Positions 26,779-37,087 of a stretch of DNA of 64,000 nt are shown here, piece by piece. The stretch spans positions 124,001 through 188,000 of the forward strand of contig NZ_CAUJAN010000002.1 of NCBI RefSeq assembly GCF_963082495.1, written 5' to 3'. The stretch is from Methanobrevibacter sp. V74 (lineage in GTDB: Archaea; Methanobacteriota; Methanobacteria; Methanobacteriales; Methanobacteriaceae). Within the stretch, counting starts at the first letter, position 1. Each line of letters starts with the position of its first letter. Below the pieces are notes generated by a model, which saw only the letters and a list, made by a program, of their open reading frames with translations, searched no databases and was not told where the DNA came from. Position numbers and translations under genes: made by a program.

Positions 26779-29620
26779 TTATTTTTTATTTTTTCTACTT
26801 AACGAAATTAAAATAAAAATTAATAACGCAAGTAAAAATATTGGGTTACCTGTATTCTTAATTAATAATGAAGAATGTGTTTCAACAGTTTTTTCAGGTT
26901 CTATAGGAGACTTTTCTGAAATTATAGTAATATTGGCTTCATTGCTTTCTGTATTATTGTCATACTCATTACCATTAACTCTAACTATATTAGTTATATT
27001 ACCAATTGTATGCACTTTTACAACAATGATAAGAGTAGTAGTTTTGCCTTTAGCTAATTTACCTACATTCCACAAACCAGTTTTAGGATTATAAGCTCCC
27101 CCACTATTATCACGAATATAAACTAAACCATTAGGTAAGATTTCAGTTACTACAATACCAGTAGCATCATCAGGACCATTATTAGTAACACTTATTTTGT
27201 ATTTTATATAGTCTCCAATTTTAACCTTAGTAACATTTGCAGTTTTAGTAATGATTAAATCAGCACATTTCTTTACAATTATTTTTGTACTTACAATGTT
27301 ATTTGCTGTGTTATTATCATACTCACTACCCTTAACTTTAACAAAATTAGTTAAACTACCTGTTTTACCAACACGCACAACCACTTTAAGAGAAACAGAA
27401 GCACCATTCGCTAAATTACCAACAGTCCACAAACCAGAATTATGATTATAAGCACCACCACCATTATCACTAACATAAACCAAACCAACAGGCAAAGCCT
27501 CCTTAACAACAACACCAGTAGCATCATCAGGACCATTATTAGTAACAACAACAGTATACTCTACAAAATCACCATAATTAACATTAGAAACATTAGCACA
27601 CTTAACAATACTTAAATCAGCACTTTGAGCAACAAGAACTGTATTGCTTGCATTAAATTCATGAGATTTTACTTTAACAGAAACATTATTAACTATATTA
27701 CCAGTTCCACTAATACGTGCAACAATAGTTAAAGTTGCACTTTCTAATCTATCAAGATGACCAATATTCCATGAATTATTAGAATAATTATATAATCCTT
27801 TTGAAACATTGATAGATAATATTTTTAAAGAATTTGGTAATTCTTCAGTTAGTAAAACATCTTCATTTATTGAATCACCAATATTATTTACAATAATAGT
27901 ATAAGTGATATAGTCCCCATAATTAGGTTCTGTATTATTTATACTTTTTGTAACATTTAATGTTAAATTTAAAACTCTAAAAGTTGTATTTACAGAACCA
28001 GAAGCTGTGTTGCTTGCAATTATAGTATAATTACCAGCAGCTAAATTAGGAATAGTCCTATTAAAAAGGAATAAAGTAAAATTAGTTATAGTAAGCATTT
28101 CATTATAAACAACGTTTCCTTCAGTATCTAAAATACGTACATTTAGAATATTATAATCTGGTCTATTTTTATAAAAATGATTTGAATTAATAAGTTGTGT
28201 ACCGCCTATGGTTGAGTTATAATATACAGCACTACCACCAATATTATTTGCAGTCGTATATACTCCTGGAATAACATTATCTCCTTCATGCCATGAAACA
28301 GTAAAGTTTTCAACATCACCCCAATAAATATTATAACCATCAGTAATATTGATTTCATGATACCATGGCACATTATTTATAAAAGTACCTTTAAGGATGA
28401 AATTATCTCCTATATAATAAATTGCCGAACCACCATTAGTAGCATTATTATTAATATATTTTTGATCATTATTCCCACCATCAAAATAGAATATATTTGA
28501 ATGTGAAAATATAGCTCCACCCCTATTTCCAGCAGTGTTATTTATAAATCCTTCACCACCACATCCATGCACCTGAATATATTCAACAGAATCACTAATA
28601 TAAATAGCACCACCATCTAATGTAGCAGTATTATTTTTAAAATCATATTTATGTATCCAAATACCTTTAGTATTATTTATATATAATCCTCCACCATGTT
28701 GCATGATTATTAAAATAATAATTACCCCTAAAGTGCATAGTGTTATGATTAGGTTTTTGATCAGGGAGAGAAATATATAATCCACCACCATACATGGCAG
28801 TATTATTGTTAACTGTATTAAACCATATTCTAAAGTCGGAGGCTGTTTTTATATCGCCATACATAATAAAATACAGGGCTCCACCTGCATGATTCGCTTT
28901 ATTATTATAAAAATTTATATATTCTATAGGCTTACCCTTAAAAACATTACTAATTACTGTATAAAACAATGCTCCTCCATCACGACCAGCACTATTATTA
29001 ATAAAATTTATATTAGGGTTCGAACCACTAGTTGCATCAAAAATACCATGATCTAAATAAATAGCACCACCATCACGACCAGCACTATTATTAATAAAAT
29101 TATTATTAGTTTTTACTGTTACTGTAGTGGAAGATCCACCATATATAACACCACCATCAATACTGGCACTATTATTAATGAAATTACAATCTTTAGAATA
29201 CAATGTAGAACCACCACTTATATAAGCAGCTCCACCATTAACACTTTTTCCATTAATCAAGTTTAGATTTTTTAATCTTAAAGTAACACCACTATTAACA
29301 TTGAAAATTCTCGAAAGAAGTTTTGCATTTAAAGTAGATTTGTGATTATCACCCTCATAATTACCACCATCGATAGTGATTGACTTATGAATATTAATTG
29401 GAGTCGAATGGCTATTTACAAATGTATGGTTATGTAAATAAATTGTATCTCCACTGCCAGCATTATCAACTTCATATTGAATATTCGAAAAGTTACCATC
29501 GTTATTAATATGATGTGATGCGGCATCAACTCCAGAAATAGATATTGCTAAAATAACAAATAATATAATAAATACAAAAACATTTTCTGAAATTTTATTC
29601 TTAATGAAAATTTTCAGCAC
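26779..29620 (-). pseudogene. adhesin-like surface protein, frameshifted (beta-helix, DUF11 repeats, C-terminal membrane anchor)
   Basis: Two overlapping frames make one protein of about 946 residues. The first (29620 to 28673) has a signal peptide and a parallel beta-helix of NNSAGRDGGAIY-type turns. The second (to 26779) continues the helix from GGGLYINN, then has three DUF11-like repeats (DLSIVKCANVSNVNYGDFV and similar) and ends with TGNPI, a membrane span and SRKNKK. The frames cross near 28690-28700, where one base extra or two missing breaks the gene. No long homopolymer is at the break. The GTG start at 29620 is uncertain. Such proteins decorate the pseudomurein wall and are thought to bind partners or host glycans. 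Confidence 0.8.
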
Positions 29621-30772
29621 CTATGCTTTCAAATAAACAAAAATTTTTCATTGTTAATGAAAGAATTTCTATCTAACCCTTTATTTATTATAAAATTTAT
29701 AAAAGGCATACATATATTAAGTGCATATAATATATAATATTTACTATAATAAAATAAAATTATTAATTAAAACTGATATTCATTTTAATAATACAAATTT
29801 TATTCAATATTTTAGCTATTAATTAAATGAATTCAAAGTTTAATAGAACTTGAATTTTAATAAGATAAACTTTTAAAACTGCTTTTTTTAAGAAGAATCC
29901 AAATAATTCTGTAATTTAGTTTTCATTGTTTTATGGCAATGCCCGATTTGATACTGATGCTTAGTTTTTGTTGACTGTTACCCCTCATTTAATCAATCTG
30001 ATGTTGTTGAGTGTTATTCTGATTAGTGATTCACTGTATGTTTTGGATATTTTTTTAATTTTCCGAGAAGTGATGTTTCTAAAAAAGATTTTATAAAATC
30101 TTTTGAAAAAGATTCTATTGGAATTACAGTAGCTTCCTATTTATTAACTTGTTTTCCATGTCCAATAAGTGTAATCCAACATGATGGTTGGTGTTTGATT
30201 TATAGAAGTTCTCCATCATAATGAACGGATCCACTAAATTCAATTTATTTAGATTATCCGAACATATGCTATGGGTTCCTTTACAAACAAATTCCATCAT
30301 CCAACAAATTATTTTATTGATTGAAATTTAATTAAAACAATTCTATCATCACTATGAGAATACCATCCAAAAAATAAAGTAAAAAACATTGAAAAAATCA
30401 AAATCAACCAAACATGCGCCATCACAAAATTAAGTTTTATATATCTCTTCAGCATTAAATAATGCTGGAAAGTTAGTTTTTTGATTTATAAATAAACATT
30501 TCTCTTCAATTAATATATAACTCTTTTTAAATAACTTTTACACTAAAAATCACCTAAAAAAATATTATAATTAAATACACGCCAATTATATGATTTAATA
30601 TGATGGATTAAGGTAACATCGATGAGATTCAATATAATAAAATTAGAAAATCAGTACCAAATCAGATACTGTCAAAATATACTTGAATTATTCTGTAAAT
30701 AAATGAGCAATTAAATAAAACAAGCTACGTCGACATTCATCTAAATATGGTTTTTATAAGGTTTAAAAATCT
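29621..30772. other. gene-free stretch with a decayed reading frame
   Basis: Promoter-like TATA stretches for the leftward adhesin lie around 29700-29760. Between about 29880 and 30300 the minus strand holds frame fragments, for example VIPIESFSKDFIKSF and LLGKLKKYPKHTV, broken by stops; they look like a decayed gene, possibly a transposase. A perfect hairpin (CAGCATT 30450-30456, AATGCTG 30461-30467) also lies here. The rest is AT-rich with nothing recognisable. Confidence 0.4.
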
Positions 30773-30805
30773 AAAAAAAAAAAAAAAGGTAAATTTAATA
30801 TTTAC
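30773..30805 (-). terminator. terminator of the 30795-33968 adhesin gene
   Basis: On the minus strand GTAAAT (30800-30805) pairs with ATTTAC (30789-30794), followed by a run of 15 T (30773-30787). The hairpin includes the end of the coding sequence. Confidence 0.6.
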
Positions 30806-33800
30806 GTTTAATTAATGGAATTATTAATAATACCATTATTAACATTAATATTGGATTACCTGTTTTTTCAAGTTTAGTTTCTTTTATAATGTCTGTTTTT
30901 TCAGGAGTTTGGTTATTTTCTCCATTTGAACTGTTATCTTTTATTACTTGGGTGGTATTTTCAACAGTTGTGTTATCTGTTTCATTACTACCTGCCATTA
31001 TAACATTAGTAAAGTTCCCTACTTTAGTAGTTTTAAAGAAAATAGTGAAATTTGCTGATTCACCTACGCCTAAAACTTTTTTATAAATGAATTTATTTCC
31101 GATTTTAGTCCAATCGGATCCTATGAATGAATCATAGATTAATCCCTTATAACTTTTTTCAATTACAAATACTTTTGTCAGTTTGTAATCTCCAGTATTT
31201 CGCACAATAATAGTAAAACTACATTTTTGACCTAAAGTTACAATTTTATTGTTGGATATTTTAACAACACTTAATTTTGGAGTAAATACTTTTGTTGTAT
31301 TATTTGCAGTACCATTAGGTGTTTCATTAGATCCTACAACAACAACATTAGTAAATTCACCTGATTTAAATGTTTTGAAACTCACAACAAAACTAGATGT
31401 TTCACCTACACCTAAAACTTTTTTATAAATAAACCTATTTCCTGATTTAGTCCAATCAGAACCAATAAAAGAATCATAAATAAGACCATCGTAACTAGAT
31501 TCAACAACATATACGCCATTAAGTTTACAGTCTCCTGTGTTAGTGACTTTAATTGTGAATCTAACTTTATCGCCAGTAAAAACAATAGGATTATTGGTTA
31601 TTTTAATTACTTTAATATTTGGTTTATAAACAATTGTTTTATTTGTACCATTAGATAATGTAATATTATCAAATCCAGATGTTACATTATTTGTTAAAGT
31701 TCCATTTTGTATTGCTTTGAATAATAGGATTATGGATACACATTCACCTGATTTTAATGGATTGTTTAAAGTCCATTTTTTCAATGTTTGGTTGTAAGTC
31801 CAATTTCCTTTAACATTTTTCCAACCCTGGTATACGAGACCGTTACTATAATCATCATCTTTTATAAATGCATTGTAGATGGTTTCATTTCCAGTGTTTT
31901 TTAAAGTTATTTTAAATTCAACAATTTCATTGATTATTATTGTTTTATTTAATGTTTCTTTAGATACAACTTCAGTAATATTAGCATATCTCCATTTGAA
32001 TAATACTGAATTTTGAGTTAAGGATGGAGAAATCATGGATGAGAAGTTAAAAAACATTATTGTTCCATTTTTTAAAAGTTTGGAAGCATTAACGTTTGGA
32101 ATTCTTAATCCAGAATTATATAATTCTAATACTTTTTTAACATATGTATTATTAGAATTTTTAAAGTCACCATCACTAAATATCCACACAGTTCGAGCTA
32201 GGTCACTATTTTCTAAATCTGTTTCATTGTTTACAAAAGTGTAAATGAATATTTTAAGATATTCACTTATATCTTCACCATTGAGACTGTTTCTTAATAC
32301 TTTAAGTTCATCATCTCTTATACCAGATAAAGGAATACCTAAGTAGGATTCAACACAGAATCCATAAAAGTTATCAGTGTAGATAAAATATCTATTTCCA
32401 TGACTATTATCGATAACTTCAATTTTTTTGTTTAAAAGCCTATTTACAACTTCATTACTATCCAAATTATTATTATTCAATATTACTTTATTAAGTGCAT
32501 ATATTGATTTTCCTTCGTCAGCAGTATTATCTTTAAATGTAGAATTAGTAACACTTGCATTAATTACAAATAATGCTCCCCCAACATTTGCAGAGTTGTT
32601 ATCAAATGTTGTATTAATGATATTAATACTAGACATACTTATTGCTCCACCATAACCATTAGCAGTATTTCCTTTAAATAAAGAATTTGAAACAACAGTA
32701 TTATTATATTTCATATTCACATCAGATAATGCTCCTCCACAATATCTAGTTGCAGAATTATTAATAAATCTACAATTATCTATAACATTGTTGGATCCAT
32801 GTATTTTTATTGCTCCAGCATATAATGCAGTATTATTAATAAAATCATTATTTTTAACTAAAACATTACCAGTTGCTAAATAGATAGTTCCAGTATATTC
32901 AGCATTATTATTTGTAAAACTATTATCTTGGATTGTACCGTCTTCAGATTGCCAATGAACTGCACTACCATGATAACCTGCATAATTATTGTCAAAAGAA
33001 CAGTTTTGGAGATTGTTCTTATCACCAGTAGAAACAACTGCTCCACCAATTTCAGCATGATTATTATTAAAAGAAGAGTGTAATATTTCACATTCGTCTC
33101 CTGAAACATATACTGCTCCACCATAACCATCATAATCATCATAATTTCTTGCAGTATTATTGGTGAATTTACACTTAGAAACATTACATTTATCTTCTTT
33201 AATATATATAGCTCCACCATACATGGCAATATTATTCATGAAAGTGGTGTTTTCGACAAGTGCTTTGTCATCACCTAAATAAATAGCTCCACCATAACCA
33301 TCATCTTTTGCATTGTTGTTTTTAAATATGGAATTTTTAATTTTATAATCCCCATATTTATTATAAATAGCTCCACCATCTTTATTTGCACTATTGTTAT
33401 TGAAATAACAGTTAGTTATTACACTATCGGTTTGATATGTGTATATTGCACCACCAATTTTAGCACTATTATTTTCAAATTGACAATTATTAAGGATTAA
33501 CTCTCCATTTTTTGTACAAATTGCAGAGCCCCCACTATCTGAATGCCCATTAACAAAATGTATGTCATTTAAAACAATTGGTGCTGTACTAGATAAAGTT
33601 ATTTTTAAAATACTTGATTGTTTATTTCCATCTATTTTAAAATTTTTACCATTAATAGTTATTTTTTTATTAATTGATATAGAACTGGAATCAGTTGCAT
33701 TGTTATAAACATAATCTTTATCTAAATCTATTGTAGATCCGCTTGCTGCACTATCAATAAGTGTTTGCAAGTCAGTAAATGTACCTGGTGAATTTCTATT

Positions 33801-33968
33801 GCTAACTACATTATTTAAACCATTAGAATATGTAAGTGTATCTGATTCACCTAATGTTATTCCATTATGTGCATCAGTTGAATTATCAACTGCAGATGCT
33901 GCTGATATTGATACCAATAAAATAATGAATAAAAATAACACTTTATTCAAATTTTTACATTTTAACAT
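30795..33968 (-). CDS. adhesin-like surface protein (beta-helix, thioester-like domain, DUF11 repeats, C-terminal anchor)
   Basis: A 1057-residue secreted protein. In order: signal peptide (1-28); right-handed beta-helix with many NNSAKIGGAIYT-type turns (about 60-515); a domain (about 520-690) with YGFCVES and LARTVWIFSDG that resembles surface thioester domains; three DUF11-like repeats (about 700-1000); then LEKTGNPI, a membrane span and KRKY. Cys538 sits where the thioester cysteine is expected, but the partner Gln is Ala591, so a bond is unlikely. GGAGGTG upstream supports the ATG at 33968 over one 18 bases earlier. It is probably an adhesin anchored at the wall. Other readings of the middle domain are possible. 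Confidence 0.85.
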   Translation of the reverse strand: MLKCKNLNKVLFLFIILLVSISAASAVDNSTDAHNGITLGESDTLTYSNGLNNVVSNRNSPGTFTDLQTLIDSAASGSTIDLDKDYVYNNATDSSSISINKKITINGKNFKIDGNKQSSILKITLSSTAPIVLNDIHFVNGHSDSGGSAICTKNGELILNNCQFENNSAKIGGAIYTYQTDSVITNCYFNNNSANKDGGAIYNKYGDYKIKNSIFKNNNAKDDGYGGAIYLGDDKALVENTTFMNNIAMYGGAIYIKEDKCNVSKCKFTNNTARNYDDYDGYGGAVYVSGDECEILHSSFNNNHAEIGGAVVSTGDKNNLQNCSFDNNYAGYHGSAVHWQSEDGTIQDNSFTNNNAEYTGTIYLATGNVLVKNNDFINNTALYAGAIKIHGSNNVIDNCRFINNSATRYCGGALSDVNMKYNNTVVSNSLFKGNTANGYGGAISMSSINIINTTFDNNSANVGGALFVINASVTNSTFKDNTADEGKSIYALNKVILNNNNLDSNEVVNRLLNKKIEVIDNSHGNRYFIYTDNFYGFCVESYLGIPLSGIRDDELKVLRNSLNGEDISEYLKIFIYTFVNNETDLENSDLARTVWIFSDGDFKNSNNTYVKKVLELYNSGLRIPNVNASKLLKNGTIMFFNFSSMISPSLTQNSVLFKWRYANITEVVSKETLNKTIIINEIVEFKITLKNTGNETIYNAFIKDDDYSNGLVYQGWKNVKGNWTYNQTLKKWTLNNPLKSGECVSIILLFKAIQNGTLTNNVTSGFDNITLSNGTNKTIVYKPNIKVIKITNNPIVFTGDKVRFTIKVTNTGDCKLNGVYVVESSYDGLIYDSFIGSDWTKSGNRFIYKKVLGVGETSSFVVSFKTFKSGEFTNVVVVGSNETPNGTANNTTKVFTPKLSVVKISNNKIVTLGQKCSFTIIVRNTGDYKLTKVFVIEKSYKGLIYDSFIGSDWTKIGNKFIYKKVLGVGESANFTIFFKTTKVGNFTNVIMAGSNETDNTTVENTTQVIKDNSSNGENNQTPEKTDIIKETKLEKTGNPILMLIMVLLIIPLIKRKY

Positions 33969-34050
33969 ATTCTTTTTCACCTCCATTTTATTTAGTATTG
34001 CTAAACAATTAATTTCAATTTATAACAATTAAATTATTATTTAACATTTT

Positions 34051-34069
34051 CATATATATATATATTTCG
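34051..34069 (-). promoter_or_regulatory. promoter of the 30795-33968 adhesin gene
   Basis: A run of alternating A and T read as AAATATATATATATATG on the minus strand lies about 85-100 bases upstream of the ATG. It contains TATA-box-like matches, though the low complexity makes the exact box uncertain. Confidence 0.4.
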
Positions 34070-34149
34070 ATTTACAATCAGTATTATCAAGTTAAAATAA
34101 ATTTCAGATCTTATTTTTCTGTTCAATTTTTGATTTTTTTATTTTAGTT

Positions 34150-34969
34150 ATATCTGTGTATAATTATTTTAATAATTTTTTATCAAGTATTAATTTATTT
34201 ATATCTATTGGGGAAAAAAGTCTAATTAGTTGTATAATTGTTTGAATTCTGTTTTTACTTTTTTTGTACTGTATCATAGTTGAATATTTCAGATATTTTA
34301 GTGTTATATTTTTCAAATTCGTCCAGTTGTTTTTTTATTTTTTCGATGTGTTTTTTATTGGTTTTTCTTTTTGAGTTTATCTTTGTTTTTTAGTCTTTTT
34401 TGCCTTTGAGAGATATTCTTCCAAATTTTTATACTTTTGACAAATTTGAGTTGTTGTATTTTTTCTTGGGATTGGAATTAGACTGTTAAATCTTTTAGGG
34501 AGCATGTCATGAAGATTTCTATGAAATATTTGTCAAAGTCTTTGGATTTCATTATTTGATCCATCTAAAATCATGTAGTTTTGGCTGTCAATACTGGTTG
34601 TGCAGACATATTTTTCGCCATTTATGAAGAAAAATAACTTATTATAACATATAATTCCTGAAAATTAAATATTTCTTTCTTTAAGTTGTTGTGTGATTTT
34701 TTCTTCTTTTTTCTTCTGATTTTATGGATTCATGGTAGTGTACAGTTTATCCTTGGAATTTTAACATTATATCTATTGTTTTGAAAATATTTAGCAACAT
34801 GTTCTAGAACATCTTCAGTTAAATAAACAATATTCCATTTAAAAGTAATATAATCTTTAAATATCATTTCAGCAGAAATAATACCTGTAGAGGCAATTTT
34901 GATATTCATAAATAAATTACATGCCCCTACAAACAATTTAAACCTTATTAAAACCATACATAGAAGCAA
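34150..34969 (-). pseudogene. decayed transposase-like gene
   Basis: The minus strand shows several reading-frame pieces in order: NIVYLTEDVLEHVAKYFQNN (34969-34730), then INGEKYVCTTSID, MILDGSNNEIQRL, DMLPKRFNSL and a Lys-rich tail (about 34640-34280). Stops and frame changes separate them. The tail and general layout are like those of archaeal DDE transposases, but I cannot name the family. It lies between an adhesin gene and the DUF1887-like nuclease gene, in a stretch with no intact gene. Confidence 0.5.
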
Positions 34970-35233
34970 AAAGACAAATAAAATTAAACAATTTAAATTT
35001 GACGAAATGTTTTGGGTGAAAAATGAAAATCCATAAGTTAAATTTTTTATACCCCCTTGGTGATTTCATTAAACAAATTTTTCATTAAAAAACCGTTCTG
35101 ATATCTTGAGGTATTTTTATAATTTAACATTGATAAATTGCTTATCGTGAAATAAATTAAATGTATAAATTAATAAAAAAATAATCTAACACTAAAATTT
35201 TTGAAATTACAAAAGGGGAACATTTAAAAAAAG

Positions 35234-35243
35234 TTATATATAT
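35234..35243 (+). promoter_or_regulatory. TATA box of the DUF1887-like gene
   Basis: TTATATATAT on the plus strand lies 33-42 bases before the ATG at 35276, implying a leader of about ten bases. It shows that this gene is transcribed on its own. Confidence 0.5.
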
Positions 35244-35275
35244 CTAAAATAAATATTAACAATTAGGTTTAATAA

Positions 35276-36259
35276 ATGATTGACGAAAATATATCAGAAA
35301 AAAATGCTGAAAACTTAATAAACAAGGAATCAACCTTAAATAATGAGAACCGTATTGTTATTGCATTAGAACGAATTGCTGATGCTTTAGAAATTATTGC
35401 CAACAATAAAACACATTCTAAAAATATTAAAAAAGATAATGGCAGTTCAACAACTATAAACAAAAATGAAATTAACAATCCTTTAGATAACCCCCGTTAT
35501 ATCGAAGAGTTTTTAGAACAAAAAGGCATTTGTATTAAATTTGTACCGGAAATAAATAGCGAAATAAATGAAGTTTTGTATACTTTATCCTCTTTTATGG
35601 GCAATAATTATTCGAAAATTAGTGCTGTTTATAAAGCCATTAAATCTAAGTTATCAACCGGAGAAAGTGTTAGAATATATATGAGAAACTTTACACAAGA
35701 AGAAATTGGATACTCATGTCAATTCTGTCATAATTTATATAAACTAACTTTTTTAAGTTATTACAAATATCTAAAATCACCCAAATATCAAATTATTGCA
35801 GCACCTAATAGAATCCCTCTTGTTATTAATTTTTTAACAGGGCATTGGCTAGAATGTTATGTTGTAAATGAAATTGAAGAATTAATAAAAAAATTGAACA
35901 TCAACAAAGAAACATCTTTTTTATTAAATCCGCAAATAATTTTACCTAATGGAGATGATTTCGAACTAGATGTTTTATTTTCAGTTGAAGAGGACATTTA
36001 TTGGATTGAATCAAAAACATCAGATTACCACCATTATCTGGAAAAATATTCAAAAATGGCCAAACTATTAAGTTCTGAAAAGGTTCATCCTTTTTTAATA
36101 TTGACGGATGTTCCCCAACAAACTTGCAATAAACTTTCCAATTTATTTGGAATGGAAGTTTTAAATATAGAAAATTTCTCTGAAGTAATGTTTGAAGAAT
36201 TAAAACCCTATAAAACTATTCACAATACTGAAGAAATAACCAATAGTGAAATTGATTAA
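35276..36259 (+). CDS. PD-(D/E)XK nuclease-domain protein (DUF1887/Card1-like)
   Basis: A 327-residue cytosolic protein. Residues 25-45 (NRIVIALERIADALEIIANN) form a probable coiled coil, followed by a polar linker; residues 70-185 form a domain with CQFCHNLYKL and YQIIAAPNRIPLVINFLTG; residues 186-285 carry the nuclease motifs GHWLE (Glu193), ELDVLF (Asp232) and IESK (Glu245, Lys247). These follow the pattern of the DUF1887 nuclease of Card1/Can2, which cut DNA or RNA when cyclic oligoadenylate binds. The N-terminal part here is not a recognisable CARF domain. It has its own promoter, between a decayed transposase and the transport operon. A defence or DNA-processing role is inferred. Confidence 0.7.
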   Translation: MIDENISEKNAENLINKESTLNNENRIVIALERIADALEIIANNKTHSKNIKKDNGSSTTINKNEINNPLDNPRYIEEFLEQKGICIKFVPEINSEINEVLYTLSSFMGNNYSKISAVYKAIKSKLSTGESVRIYMRNFTQEEIGYSCQFCHNLYKLTFLSYYKYLKSPKYQIIAAPNRIPLVINFLTGHWLECYVVNEIEELIKKLNINKETSFLLNPQIILPNGDDFELDVLFSVEEDIYWIESKTSDYHHYLEKYSKMAKLLSSEKVHPFLILTDVPQQTCNKLSNLFGMEVLNIENFSEVMFEELKPYKTIHNTEEITNSEID

Positions 36260-36262
36260 TAT

Positions 36263-37087
36263 TTAACCAAATTTACCTAAATAAAAACCAATTTCACCCA
36301 TCAATCCAAATTTATATGCGATGAAAAATATTAATGACCCTGTAATCCAATACATCAATACATAAATCCAATCATCCCTATCGAATTTGAGTTTTTTAAA
36401 AAATGTACGTTCTTCAAAAGCTCCAAAAGCTCTGCTATCCATAGACAATGCAGTTCTACTGCCAATTCTGATGGAATTAACAATAAGTGGAACAGAATAT
36501 CTTTTTAGTTTATTGAAATAAGAAAAAATCCCCTTCTCATCGGAAAATCCCATAACTTTGTGAGCAGACCTTACAACATTAAATTCGGTTTCTATCATAG
36601 GTATAAATCTAAATGCAACCATAACCCCATAACTAAATTTATAAGGAATATTTAAATTTTGAATTAAAGATCGTATAAAATTACTTGGTTCTGTAGTGAG
36701 ACTAAAAGGCAATGCTAAAATAAGCAAAGAATAAATTCTAACAGCATAAATCAAACCTAGATAAACACTAGTCCAATAAATATTAAATGATCCAATGGAA
36801 AAAAGTATTGGAGAACCTGCAGTTAAATCACTTCTTGCAGCTAGCAAAAACAGAATAAAAATCGAAAGTGAAAAAATCGATATTGGAGCTGAAATCTTTA
36901 AAAACCTAATAATGGGAATTTTGCCCAGTGTTAAAATAATCAGTGCTGTAAAAACAATAAACGCCAGAGGTATCCAAATCTCATTAATCAAACAAATTAA
37001 AAAAAGAAATGGAAAAAAACTAATTATCTTAGACAGTGGATTTAATTTGTTTAAAAAAGAAGCATTATCATAGAAAAAGATCTTCAC
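36263..37087 (-). CDS. ECF transporter T component (EcfT/CbiQ-like)
   Basis: Membrane scaffold that couples the ATPases to the substrate-binding S component. The 274 residues have about five or six spans and the Ala-Arg-Gly-like coupling motif, here MDSRAFGAF near 212-220, plus SIRIGSRTALS just before it. The start is GTG at 37085-37087, overlapping the TGA of the ATPase gene by four bases. It is the last gene of the five-gene operon. Confidence 0.88.
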   Translation of the reverse strand: MKIFFYDNASFLNKLNPLSKIISFFPFLFLICLINEIWIPLAFIVFTALIILTLGKIPIIRFLKISAPISIFSLSIFILFLLAARSDLTAGSPILFSIGSFNIYWTSVYLGLIYAVRIYSLLILALPFSLTTEPSNFIRSLIQNLNIPYKFSYGVMVAFRFIPMIETEFNVVRSAHKVMGFSDEKGIFSYFNKLKRYSVPLIVNSIRIGSRTALSMDSRAFGAFEERTFFKKLKFDRDDWIYVLMYWITGSLIFFIAYKFGLMGEIGFYLGKFG

